From contig QAOA01000473.1 of NCBI GenBank assembly GCA_003255065.1, positions 144,368 through 208,367 of the forward strand: DNA of 64,000 bases. The letters are read 5' to 3'. Shown here in pieces: positions 10,981-22,082 of the stretch. Numbering within the stretch: the stretch's first letter is position 1; every line of letters begins with the position of its first letter. The DNA comes from Cercis canadensis (Eukaryota > Streptophyta > Magnoliopsida > Fabales > Fabaceae). Both the position numbers and the translations under genes were made by a program. The notes under the pieces were generated by a model. That model was given only the letters and a program-made list of their open reading frames with translations. It did no database searches and was not told where the DNA came from.

Positions 10981-11450
10981 TGATGTGGGATGGGCTGATG
11001 CAGGATGAGCTATCCTCAAGAAAGTCCATGTTTGGATTAGTATTTTGGTTAAACCAACCCACTATTTGGTTTAATCATTCAACCATCTATTTAGTTAGCT
11101 AATTACAATGAATCTGGTCATGTCAATTTTCAGAATGTATTTCTTTTGGAATTTGTAAGCATTAAAGCTAGTCAGTATTAGTTATTAGTGCATTTTCTTG
11201 GAAGTTGTAAGTTGCATTTAATAGCCTATTTTCCTATTCTTGGAGGGTTGCTCCAAGGTTATATATTACAATTTTTGGATTAATGAAGAGACTTTTTAGA
11301 TTATCAAAAGTAAAGACCTGTGTGATTGTTTCTTTCTAAGTTTTGTGTCTGTTGGTGAATTCCTTGAGTGCTGAGCTTATTTTGAACTCTTATCTTTAAG
11401 GTGGTGAGTTGTAACGTTATCTTACTATTTTATACCTTAAAATGGTATCA
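10981..11450 (+). repeat. LTR 1 of the short element
   Basis: The 470-bp repeat begins TGATGTGGGATGG and ends AAAATGGTATCA. It is followed by ten bases, TTTGGTACAA, which resemble the first bases after LTR 2 (TTTGGTATCA). Confidence 0.88.
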
Positions 11451-11460
11451 TTTGGTACAA

Positions 11461-11951
11461 TGATGCGGGATGGGTTGATGCAGGATGAGCTGTCCTCAAG
11501 AAAGTCCAAGTTTGGATTAGTATTTTGGTTAAACCAGCCCACTATTTGGTTTAATCATTCAACCATCTATTTAGTTAGCTAATTACAATGAATTTGGTCA
11601 TGTCTATTTTTAGAATGTATTTCTTTTGGAATTTGTAAGCATTAACGCTAGTCAGAATTAGTTATTAGTGCATTTTCTTGGAAGTTGTAAGTTGCATTTA
11701 ATAGCCTATTTCCTATTCTTGGAGGGTTGTTCCAAGATTATATATTACAATTTTTGGATTAATGAAGAGACTTTTCAGATTATCAAAAGTAAAGACCTGT
11801 GTGGTTGTTTCTTTCTAAGTTTTGTATCTCTTGGTGGATTCCTTGAGTGGTGAACTTGTTTTGAACTCTTATCTTTACGGTGGTGAGTTCTTATCCTTAA
11901 AGTGGTGAGTTGTAACGTTACCTTACTGTTTTATACCCTAAAACGGTATCG
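11461..11951 (+). repeat. LTR 2 of the short element, adjoining the primer site
   Basis: About 490 bp, very similar to LTR 1, with a short extra GGTGAGTTCTTATCC-type duplication near its end. The primer-binding site starts two bases after it. Confidence 0.88.
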
Positions 11952-11988
11952 TTTGGTATCAGAGCAATTCAAGTTCTTGTTTGGTGTC

Positions 11989-12432
11989 ATGGCGAGGCAT
12001 GGAAATTCTATTCCTCTAGATTTTCAAGGCATGAATGACTTCAACTTTCTTCAAGATGCCATTGTAGATTGGAATTCACCACCAATCTATGATATTTATC
12101 CAGAAAATGTGCTAGAAGATTCAAATTGTATTGATTTGAGTGGCTTAGGTATATATGAAAAGGAGAGTAAAGAAAGTTCAAATTTCCAAATGAATGAGAC
12201 TTCAAGTCTTGAAGAGCTGAAAGGAGAGATACGTCCACAATCAGTAGACAGAGAACTTTGTGTTCCACAATACTTAAGTCTTGAGCATATTGATTTTATT
12301 ATTCCATACAGATACAATATCATGTGTGACAAGAAACATAATCCTTTATTGTTCTTTCTCTCTTCAACAAGGTGGCCAAAGGAATATCAAAGAATGAGTT
12401 TTTATTTAGAGCAAAGGATGCTATTCAACTAA
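11989..12432 (+). CDS. Small ORF in the interior of the short LTR element
   Basis: From the ATG at 11989 (MARHGNSIPLDFQGMNDF) the frame runs 147 codons, acidic in the middle (LEDSNCIDLSGLGIYEKE). It lies directly downstream of the primer site, where gag would normally start. It has no zinc knuckle, protease or RT motif. The WNSPPIYDIYP segment resembles the PPxYDxYP linker between gag and pol in some plant Ty3/gypsy elements, so it may be a remnant of an autonomous parent. An upstream ATG in the same frame (11902) lies within the LTR and is less likely as the start. Function unknown. Confidence 0.35.
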   Translation: MARHGNSIPLDFQGMNDFNFLQDAIVDWNSPPIYDIYPENVLEDSNCIDLSGLGIYEKESKESSNFQMNETSSLEELKGEIRPQSVDRELCVPQYLSLEHIDFIIPYRYNIMCDKKHNPLLFFLSSTRWPKEYQRMSFYLEQRMLFN

Positions 12433-12496
12433 TCGGGAGCTTTTATGCTTAAACACTTTAAAACTCAAGGTCGAGTTTTCTCCAACAAGGGGAGAA

Positions 12497-12956
12497 TGAT
12501 GTAGGATGGGCTGATGCAGATTAGTATTTTGGTTAAACCAGCCCACTATTTGGTTTAATCATTCAACCATCTATTTAGTTAGCTAATTACAATGAATTTG
12601 GTCATATCTATTTTTAGAATGTATTTCTTTTGGAATTTGTAAGCATTAACGCTAGTCAGTATTAGTTATTAGCGCATTTTCTTGGAAGTTGTAAGTTGCA
12701 TTTAATAGCCTATTTTCCTATTCTTGGAGGGTTGTTCCAAGATTATATATTATAATTTTCGGATTAATGAAGAAACTTTTCAGATTATTAAAAGTAAAGA
12801 CCTGTGTGGTTGTTTCTTTCTAAGTTCTATATCTCTTGGTGGATTCCTTGAGTGGTGAACTTGTTTTGAACTCTTATCTTTAAGGTGGTGAATTCTTATC
12901 CTTAAAGTGGTGATTTGTAGTGTTACCTTACTGTTTTATACCCTAAAATGGTATCA
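12497..12956 (+). repeat. LTR 3 of the short element
   Basis: A 460-bp 3' LTR beginning TGATGTAGGATGG and ending ATGGTATCA, preceded by the polypurine tract and followed by the TGAGG target duplication. Confidence 0.88.
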
Positions 12957-13391
12957 TGAGGTGTTGTGAAAATATGCATTAGATCTAAAATCCAAGATTC
13001 TATCGGGTTGTCAACACTCAGAATTAAAGCATCTCCAATTTCTTCGGTTGATGCATTAAAAATTATCATTTTGTTGTTGGTTCTTCTTCTATAGTCATTT
13101 ATGAGATGTCCCTTCTTACCACAATTCCAACAAGGAGCATTGCTCGATCTAGTTTGACTTCTCTTCTTGGACTTTGACCTTCCTCTGTTTTAACCTTGTT
13201 GAAATGTTCTTCCCTTGCCTTCTCCAATCAAGGTATACCCAAATTATTCTCATTTTGATTTTCTGCAAATATCCTCCCTCAAAATCAAATCCTAAATATC
13301 CTATATTTTAATTTATTTTCTCCAAAAGAACTACTAAATATAGTCAGAGTTGCATGGCAAGTATCTGCAAAGAGGATAACAATAATAATGC

Positions 13392-13829
13392 TTAAACCTC
13401 ATCAATAAAACTAATATCAACTGAACTAAATTGATTAATAATCATATTCAATTCGTGGATTTGATCAGTAATAGAAGAACCTTCAACCACTTTTAAATTA
13501 AACAAACAATGCATTAGATATACCTTGTTTAAAGTTGATGGCTTCTCATATGTATTTGATAGCACCTTCATCATATTTGCAGTCTTCTTCTCATTTTTTA
13601 TATTAAAATCGACATTCCTAGCCAACGTTAAATGAGCAACTAGTAGCACTTGTCTATCTAGCAACTCCCAATCTTCCTTTGACATTGAATGTGACTTCTT
13701 TTCCAAAAGGGGTAGATGCAACTTCTTATGATATAGATAAACTTTAATCTGCATGTTCAAGAAATTAAAATAATTATCGTAAAATTTGTCAATCTTCACT
13801 TTTCCTTCTTTCACTGCCATTGCTTCCAC
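13392..13829 (-). pseudogene. Copia I gag (UBN2-type) fragment
   Basis: The 145-residue reading frame matches the Ty1/copia gag family found in many plant elements: an N-terminal DKFYDNYFNFLNMQIKVYL block, then KEDWELLDRQ, and VYLMHCLFNLKVVEG ... IHELNMIINQF. A CCHC zinc knuckle with CWNCGKKGHLI follows at about 13080-13140, and the start of the aspartic protease after that. The gag packages the element RNA in virus-like particles. It is part of a dead element. Confidence 0.75.
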
Positions 13830-13865
13830 TTTTCGGTCACTTCAACCGAAGCTCTAATACATGTT

Positions 13866-14119
13866 GTTAGGAAGGGTGAAACCTTTTAACACTTGTAGAA
13901 TTAACCGAAAGAATTGAAAGAGAAAGAATGACAAAAAAGAAAAAAAAAACACACACACACACATACACACAGTAAATTTATGTGGATTAGAAAAAAATCC
14001 TACTATATGCACGACCGCATTGGGGCTTCCACTATGTTATGAGAGTTAAACATTATAGAAGGTGGTTTGTAGCATTTAAATACAAGAAAATTAGGTTAAC
14101 TTTATTTTTAGAGGAAAGT
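13866..14119. other. Probable 5' LTR remnant of copia I
   Basis: The segment begins TGTTAGGAAGG right after the primer-like site and runs to the start of LTR copy b. It contains an (AC)n tract near 13950-13972. Position suggests the end of copia I's 5' LTR, but no matching 3' copy was identified. Confidence 0.3.
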
Positions 14120-17100
14120 TGTAGACACAGTATTTTATTCGGGGGTTGTCAAAACTATTTTTTTTTAAAAAAAAATAGAAAAATAGAAAAAATTATTTTT
14201 ATTGGAAAATTTGATATTAAGGTCTTTAAGGCCTCTTTTAGCTTTTGGATCAAAGTTTTAGTTTTTGAGCATTGACCCACTTCATTTTAAGTTAGGAAAC
14301 CCTTTGGCCTGTTTTCTTTAAATTTAAGGTTAGGGCCTTTTGACTCATTTGCTTTATATTAAATACCTTGTTTGGACATAAAAATTATAATTTTCTAAGT
14401 TTTTAGTGATTTTGGGTCAAAGCCCATGTTTTGGGCTTGACCCGTCATGCTAAAACCTAGTTTTTAGTCTTTGGGTCCACCCAATTTTTTGTTTTTCTAA
14501 TGTTTTTGGTGAAAATAAATTATATATGTTTGTTAGACTATTTATTTGTTTGAAGTTTAATTTGGGACCAATTGGATCAACTTAGGTCTAAGGTTGAGCT
14601 CTTTGGGCTCATTTTGATCTAATTTAGGCCATTAGGATTTTGTGATTTTTATTTTTAATAAAAAAAATCAAATAAATTTGTTAAAAAATCTGAAAGGAGA
14701 TCAGCTAGGGTTTAAAGAATTTTTCTAAGCATAAGTGAAAACATACCTCAAGGAAGCTTCATGAAAGTTATTTGTGCAAAACAATTTTGGAAAAATTGCT
14801 AATGGGGGATTCTTAACCTTATTTTTGCATGAAAAAAATTACAAATTAGAGGGGCTGAAGTGTGCAATTTGGTTAGGGCTTTTTGGGAAATAATTATTGG
14901 ATTTTTCACATGCCAAGGCTAAAGGAAAGTGAGAGGAAGGTGCAAAAGGGGTATTTAAGGACCAAACTACCATCAACTTGCTCTCCAAGTTGAGAGGGTT
15001 GATTGCATTTAGGAAAAAAGAGAGGAGAGAGCCTCATAATATGCTCTCAAGGTGAAAACAAGAAACAAGAGAGAGAACTTGAAAAAAATAGATCAAAGAG
15101 AGGAAAGTTGAGAGAAAAGTTTGATATTCTTGGAGAGAAAAACAAGAAACCAAGAGTGGTTTGAGCTTCTTCGAGTTGGGTTCTACACTTTTGAGCAAGA
15201 AACATGAGTTTTCTTAAAGAAGACTAGGTAAACTTCACTCTTCTCCTGATTTCTTGTCATCCTCTTGTGGGTTTTTGTTTGAATCCATGTGAACTGTATG
15301 TTTCTTTTTGTTTCCTTCTTGAATGCCTCTATTTCATTTTAATTCTATGAGTTTCATTTTGATTTTTGTTGTTTTTCTCCTCTCTTGAATATCCTCATGA
15401 TATTTTGGTTTAAGGAGATTATATTTAGTTTCTATTTTGATTGTGGTTCAATACCTAGTTTATTGTTGTTTGGCTTATTTTTACCATATGTCATGACTTT
15501 TGTTTAGAGTTGGTCTTTTTCTAGCATGGTCTTGGTTGATAGTATTGTAGGTTTTACATGCTTGCTGCCCTATTATTGTTTTGTTACCATTTGTCATGTC
15601 TTGTTGGAGTGATCCTGCTTCTTGTCGATTTCTTTTTGAGTATTTTGTTTGTTTTGCCTTTGTTTTCTTAAATGTGTTTTAGGGTTCTTGATTAAAAATC
15701 AAAATAATGCTTGACCTTTCTTGAAAACTTTGTGTTTTGGTCTTAATCTTTTGACTTTTGTCATGTTTAAAATCAAATTGGTCAATTGGGATAGTAGTTA
15801 TCAAATTTGGTTTCTAAATGGTCATTCTCGAACCACTCAGTCCAACACAGGCAGTGGTCGGTCTTTTGACCATAACTTCAGTTTTACAATCCCAAATGAC
15901 ATGATTCTTGTCTTGTTAGAAACCCAAATGGCATGGTTCTTGACTTTTGTCGCATTTGCTCCTAGTTTTAATTTAAAAATGGACTGTACTGTGAAATTGT
16001 TAGTTGATTTTGGCAGTGTTCTATTTTTTGGCCATAACTTGAGTTACAGAGCTCATTTTTGTATAATTTTTTATCATTTGGAGCCATAAGATGCTTTTCT
16101 ATGTCCTGTAAAATTTTGGGGTCAAATTTCATTGGCATACATTCCCAGATTTCTTTACAAGTTTCTCCTATTTTATGTTTTATTTTCTATCTTTGCTGTT
16201 TTGTTTTTTTGTTTTTTTTTTTGCCTTGTGTTTGCTTGTTGTCCTTTCTTCCTTTTTAGAACCATTTGCATGCTAATTAGGAGTGTATGTTGATTGCCCT
16301 GTTTAACTAAATATTGTTACTTTACTTTGCATGCCATTTTTATGGTTTTATTTTGACTCTTAATAGCTGCTACATGTGCTTTAGTATTGTATACCTTTTC
16401 ACTATAAGTTGACATGTTCATTGTTTTATCTTGTCATTTATTGTGATGTGTTGTGGCTGCTCAATTATTTATGCATATGTGACCTTTAATTTTTTTTATT
16501 TTGAGCCAACTAATGTGTGTTCCATGTCAAATGGAGTTATAATCCTTGGGCCATTAGCTAGACCCTAAGGCGGTTCGGAGGCTCGGAGAGCTTTTATTTA
16601 TTTTGATTACATTTTTCAATTATGTACCATTTCCCTATTGGACAAGGACAAGTGTTGTAATACGTAAAATCATACATTTGCATAGCATTTAGGAATGTGA
16701 TTGTTCGCTTAGTATCCATATGCCCCTTACTTATCTAGGGAGGGGTAGGGGTGACATACCCCCATAGGGGTAGCTCTCCTATCCGCCCGAGGTAAGGATA
16801 AACGCCACTTTGGGAACCGAGAAGTGTGGGAACAAAGTGGAAGGATTTAGGATGCGATTAGATTCATGCATAGCACATTTATAATTATTCGCAATTTATA
16901 TTGGTTGCATGCTTATTTATTTAGTTAATTTTTATGATTAAAGGAAAGAAAAAAAAATGAAAAAAAAAATGAAATGAACATTTGTTTTGAATTTGGCATT
17001 TGAAAATGAAATTTTCTTTTAAGCTTTTGAACTGTCTTACGAACTACGCAGACTTTGATCTCTAATTAGGGTACGTAGGCATTCGAAGGTGACGAATCAA

Positions 17101-17421
17101 GTCCAGATTTAAACAATCACACATTTTTCTTTTGTTTTCATTTAGGGTTAAAATAAATACAATTTGGCCATAACTTAATTTTCACAATTAATTTCAGGTA
17201 ACCGTATTTTAGACAGGTGTTGTAGGGTGCCTAACACCTTCCCTACACACAATTAGACTCCTGAACCTTCTCTAGTTCGTAGAACAAGTTTTTGGAAATA
17301 AAAAGGGTTTTCTAATTGTTCCCCAATTTTTAATACAATTGGTAGAGACTCCAAATTTTCTTTTGAAAAACTAATCTTTTTTCTAAATCCGTCATTTGCA
17401 TCGTAGCAAATATGATTGTGA
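14120..17421 (+). mobile_element. Large LTR copy b, Ty3/gypsy-like
   Basis: The copy begins TGTAGACACAGTATTTT, matching the outer end of copy c (TGTAGACACCGTATTTT on the minus strand). It includes an intron-like donor (AGGTAAAC near 15227), a partly preserved 191-bp array, the GTAACCGTATTTTAGACAG block near 17200, and ends after TTGGTAGAGACTCC near 17421. It has no coding domains and probably is a solo LTR. An assembly gap lies about 75 bp further on, so an internal region cannot be excluded. Confidence 0.65.
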
Positions 17422-17496
17422 AAATAGGGTAAGTCATGGCCAAAAAAAAAAAAAGAAGAAAATAGGGCAAGCTAAAAAAAAAAAAAAAAAAAAAAA

Positions 17497-17572
17497 NNNN
17501 NNNNNNNNNNNNNNNNNNNNNNNNNNNNNNNNNNNNNNNNNNNNNNNNNNNNNNNNNNNNNNNNNNNNNNNN
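17497..17572. other. Assembly gap, 76 undetermined bases
   Basis: A run of Ns directly after a long poly-A tract. True length and content are unknown. Confidence 0.99.
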
Positions 17573-20569
17573 AAGATCAAAAGTTCTAAAGGCTGCTTTC
17601 CAAGGAGGTGTGCAACATGAAGCCCTTGGTGCTATATGCATATTCCGTTTATATATGTAGTTAGTTTGTTTACATATGTGGTTATTTTATACATATTTAC
17701 ACATGATAAACACATATATAAATAGAATACCACACAGTACTAAAGGGTGACAGACACCTACTTGGAAATTTTATCCTTTACATAATTTATGGTCTTTTAT
17801 TGTAAGTTTTAGAACCTGAGAATAATTCTCTCAAAAAAAAAATCAATTGGAATTTGTGATGTGATAGTTCACATATGGTTTCATAAACTCTAGGACTTTT
17901 AGAATCAATGCTTTTCATACCTGTTGCTTTGGCTTTTTTTATTTTTATTTTTATTTTTATAGTAGCCATATTTGATCCCTTCACAATTAGTTGTTAGGAA
18001 TGTCAATTGCAATCGCAGCTGTAGGTGTGAGTTAACTATAATGCCCTTAGAGCTAACTCTAAATGACAATGTCTAGCTCTCAGCTTGCTACATATATTTA
18101 GGTAGAGCTATCTCCATATACTAGTATCCAATTCATTTAGAAAATCTAGAAATAATGCACAACACGAAAGTATGGTAGGCCCAGGAACAAATTAACAAGC
18201 TAGATGAAAACATTAAAGGGAGAACAAGAGAGAACTTAAATGATTTCCTATAATTCTGAAAATTCTTCTCTTGGGTTGTGCCTTTGAGACTCATGTAGCA
18301 TCTCCTTAAATAGTACCCCTAAGAACTCTCTAGACCACAAATTGAAACTATAAAATATCAACTAGATCAATTATATAGTACCTAATTATTTCTAATTACT
18401 AGTGCCTTAATTCCTGCATCCATGGTAGAGTTACAATGCAGCTCAACCCTTATCTTTAGAATTGACTTATCCATTAACTTCTAAATTAACTATGGAACTC
18501 GTGACCCTAACTTCTAACTTAACTATGTAATTCATAACCTTACAACTTTTTAATTAACTTCTAACATTCGTATAGCTAACTCAAAGCAGAATGAAGCTAA
18601 CTTTAGCTGCACTTAAGTTACTTGAACTTGTTAAATTTCTATAAATTCTTCCGTTATTCTTGTGAAATTCTATATGGCTCCTTTATCCTGCATTTTATTG
18701 TTTCTAAACATATTTTAAGCCCAAAACAACTGGATAGGCATTATTTCCATTTAAGTTAGGATTAGATTTTATACTAAGACAGTATAACATAAAATTTTTA
18801 TACTTCGTGATCTAGAGGGCATATCCAGTGGTTCAATTGATTTTTTGCCATGAGGTTAACTTAGTTCCAATTCCGACTGTGTGATTTTCAATATATCTCT
18901 CCCATTTTGATGTGAAACTATACGACAAAAGAGAATTTCACGTAAACTTCAAAGGTTGAAGTGTTTACCTTTAACATATGGTATAGCAAAAATGTTTTCA
19001 TGAGTGTGTACCTTTAACATATTTTTGTAGGCTGCTCAATACACTAGGCTTACAGTGTACTACGGCAACAATATGTTCCCTTTTTACAGAGGTAGTGAGG
19101 CTTAAACATTAACGATCTTGTGTGATTTCATTTAAAAACACCCAATCTATATGTATCATAATCTATCTCTCCATATACAATTCCAAACCAAGAATTTTTT
19201 CCTTCTTTTCTCTGGTCAATGTTATCTAAACACCCTTAACATAAGATTGCACAACCATTCTTCCATCAAAATCAAATACCTCTACATGAGCATAAAATAG
19301 TTTCATGAGCTGTTCAAATATAGACTCATTCCTAGGTGGTCCAGATTCTATTCTTGTTACAATTTAGTTTTACATATGTGCTGTCCAATTATTCTGGCTG
19401 TTTAGAAAATTAGATAACTAGAATCTTATTTTTGCTCGAGAATCTTTATATGTTGAAACTAAAACACAATATTGTCCTTCGCGGCATGACCCTGGTCTTC
19501 ACATGTATAATCTCTACCTCCCTAAGAAGCACGCTGCTTGATCATTGGCCAACCTATTCTCCAAGCTGTCTCAAGAGTAATGTTGGCAGAAAATCAGTCT
19601 GAAAGATGACATAACTTATGTCCTACAGTCGTAGGACAATCCCTACGATCAAATGTTCCCATTGGCGCAACGAAATCAATTGCTAGAATCCTTATGACAT
19701 GGGTTGGTATGTATCAACCTGTTAATTAGGCTATTAAAATTAAAAATAAGACATTCTTGAACATGTTGGCTAAATGAAGTCATGCTCTTCTAATCCGGCT
19801 TGTGACTATATATGCTACATGAATATTGCCCAACGTTTCCAACTTTTTAAGAGCTCCTCTATGGGTACCGGCAGCCATGTACAATGAAGCACGTCATTTC
19901 CAAATCCACTACAATGAAGAATTCCTAGTGATGTACTAAAAAAACACACAAATAATATGATAAACATATGACAAGGAATCGATGAAGCAACAATGGATTT
20001 TTTATCCAATGTTTAGGAATTCCTACACAACAAGATTAGTTGCTACATGCCAATAAGTACAATCTAGTGGTGAGGGGTTTGAGTAATTAGTAGATGATAA
20101 AAAATTTAAACTTATGTGTGATTATATTATAAAAGAAAAAAAAATATTAGTTACCATAGATTTAAACTATACATGTGATTTTATTGCTAGTTATTTAATA
20201 CCAAGTGCTATCCATACCACAAGTAAATTTAATGACTCAAATGATTGGTATTGTTTATTTTAATTAACAGATATATGGAACCAATAAAATACACGGCCTA
20301 GATTGTTTTAGTAGTTAGTTATGCCTGCGGTATTGATACCACTTGTTGTATTGAAAATTTGCTTTGACTAGATCAAGAAGGTCAATTAATGTGTGTGTGT
20401 TGTGTGTTAATCTGTAATTTTATTTAATGGGCCTCTCTTTAATAGTTTTCAACTTTTAACTTTCATTGTTAATAAATAATGTAGTGGGGAAAATGACAAT
20501 AAATTGGAATGTTAGATCTTTCCCCTCGAAGATTAACAAGCATACAGTTATCAATTTACGTAACTATCT
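17573..20569. other. 3 kb with no recognised gene
   Basis: AT-rich intergenic DNA upstream of the resistance-gene remnant. All frames are short. A tRNA-like stretch around 18823-18880 (AGTGGTTCAATTG, then AGTTCCAATTCC) could be a decayed SINE but is too weak to call. A GT-rich patch lies near 20392. Confidence 0.45.
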
Positions 20570-20627
20570 GTCTTTATAAATATTTATTGGGATTGACTCT
20601 TACTATAATCTGCTGATCTTGTTTTAG
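20570..20627 (+). promoter_or_regulatory. Possible TATA box or acceptor before the NLR start
   Basis: TATAAATA at 20575-20582 is 46 bp before the ATG, and TTGTTTTAG directly precedes the ATG and looks like a 3' splice site. Either a short leader or a 5'UTR intron would fit; the sequence cannot decide. Confidence 0.25.
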
Positions 20628-22082
20628 ATGGCGAACATCCCTGTCTATATGGTAACCAACATTGTTGAGAGATTGGTGGATAGAGCAATAGAAGAAGATT
20701 TTTTCTGTTTTAATACAATTGTTGAAGACTACGAAAAGGAAAAGGAAAAATTGATAGCAAAGCAGAGTGGACTGTAAAAGTATATTGAAGAGGCCACAAG
20801 TGCTGTTCAAGAGATAGAGAAAGAGGTTATACTGTGGAAGGATAAAGCCACAAGTCTAATTACAGAAGATACTAAAATGAAGAAATCATGTTTTTTGGTT
20901 TGTGTAGTAACTGCATTTGGCAGTACCGTCGAGGCATGAAGTTGGCACAGAAGAAGCTAGAGATTACAGAACTCATTGGCAAGGAGTTTGCAAAAGTTGG
21001 ACGCCCTGCTAAACTTCCTGGCCTAGAATACCATTCTTCACCTGATTTTATCCATTTTGACAGCAGAAAATTTGTTTATGATAAGCTTTTGGAGGCACTA
21101 GAAAATGGGGAGAGTTATATGATTGCACTGCAAGGAATGACGGGATCAGGTAAAACCACATAGGTAATTGACGTGGCTGAAAAAGTTGAAAAGGAAAAGC
21201 TTTTTGACAAAGTCATCTTGGTGGTTGTGTCCAATAATCCAGATGTCAAAAAGATTTAAGATGAAATTGCAAGGCCTTTGGGTTTGGAATTCAAACAAGA
21301 TGAAAATGATTTAGAGAGAGCAAAGAAGCTCTGGCTGAGGTTAACTAATGGTGAAAACATATTTATAATACTAGATGATGTCTGGAAAAAGCTCAAATTT
21401 GAAGACATAGGAATTCCATTTGATCACAATCACAAGGGCTGCCGTGTTCTTTTAACTACTTGCAACTTGCAAGTATGTAATTTAATGGGATGCCAAGGCT
21501 CCACCATTCAGCTGAATATCTTATGTGAGAATGAAGCATGGATTTTCTTCCAAAAGCACTCAGGTATCAATGCTAATTCCTCCAAAAAATTGAAGGATAC
21601 AGCTGAAAAAATTGCAAAAGACTGTAAAGGCTGTACCAGTTACACTTGCAGCAGTAACAAGCACTTTAAAGGACCAGCCTCTTGAAGATTGGAATGCAGC
21701 CTTCAAAAGCTTGAGAAATCCTAGACCAGTTCATATTACTGATCATGAACTCAAAGAAGTTTACAAATGTTTCAAAGTGAGCTATGATTTTCTAAATAAT
21801 GAACATGCCCAGAAACTTTTCGAGCTTTGTTCTTTGTTCCCTGAAGATTATGAAATCCCTCTGGAAGATTTGACCATGTTTGCTATAGGATTGGGCCTAT
21901 TTGGGGAGATTGACTCATACACAACAGCAAGGGATGATCTGCATAGAGCTAAGAAAAGACTAATAGAATCTTGTTTATTGATGGAAGCTGATGAAGGAAG
22001 ATGTGTGAAAATGCATGATTTGGTCCGTGATGTGGCCCAACTGACAGCAAGCAGGGAAATTCAGGTGATTGTGGGGCTATAA
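20628..22082 (+). pseudogene. NLR coiled-coil and NB-ARC domains
   Basis: Starts at the ATG at 20628 (MANIPVYMVTNIVERLVDRA). The helical segment continues through KYIEEATSAVQEIEKEV to WQYRRGMKLAQKKLEI, the usual CC-to-NB linker. The nucleotide-binding domain shows P-loop GMTGSGKTT (21134-21160, family norm GMGGVGKTT), kinase-2 IFIILDDVW (21359-21385), RNBS-B GCRVLLTTCN, a degraded GLPL region at about 21625-21650, RNBS-D ELCSLFPEDYEIPLEDL, and MHD in VKMHDLVRDVA (22011-22019 for MHD). The P-loop lysine, the kinase-2 aspartates and MHD persist although the frame is broken at least four times, so decay is moderately recent or was partly constrained. The stop at 20775 alone would limit the product to 49 residues. 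Confidence 0.92.

Larger units (their letters stand above)
10981..12956 (+). mobile_element. Short non-autonomous LTR element with three LTR copies
   Basis: The layout is LTR (10981-11450), 10 bp, LTR (11461-11951), about 545 bp of interior, LTR (12497-12956). A primer-binding site TGGTATCAGAGC (initiator tRNA-Met type) at 11954-11965 follows the second LTR. A polypurine tract AAGGGGAGAA precedes the third. The 5-bp duplication TGAGG flanks the whole unit at 10976-10980 and 12957-12961. There is no gag-pol, only a short ORF. Size and make-up resemble TRIM or internally deleted elements. It inserted into the protease region of copia I, so it is younger than that element. Structurally it looks complete as a non-autonomous unit. 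Confidence 0.88.
8890..13865 (-). mobile_element. Ty1/copia element I, old and broken, split by a nested insertion
   Basis: Minus-strand order from right to left is gag, CCHC zinc knuckle, protease, integrase, end of reverse transcriptase and RNase H. This integrase-before-RT order defines Ty1/copia. A tRNA-like primer site resembling TGTATTAGAGC lies near 13850, next to the gag start. A separate LTR element (10981-12956) has inserted into the protease region. Most of the reverse transcriptase is not recognisable. The element is clearly dead, with many breaks, and its LTRs could not be delimited, which suggests great age. Confidence 0.8.

Noticed and set aside
13950-13972. (AC)n tract as a possible regulatory element
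   Set aside because: Ordinary microsatellite in a retroelement flank.
17330-17641. ORFs spanning the N gap
   Set aside because: They contain undetermined bases and poly-A/T; no meaning.
18820-18880. tRNA-like promoter boxes (AGTGGTTCAATTG and AGTTCCAATTCC)
   Set aside because: No clear head, tail or target duplication; too weak to call a SINE.
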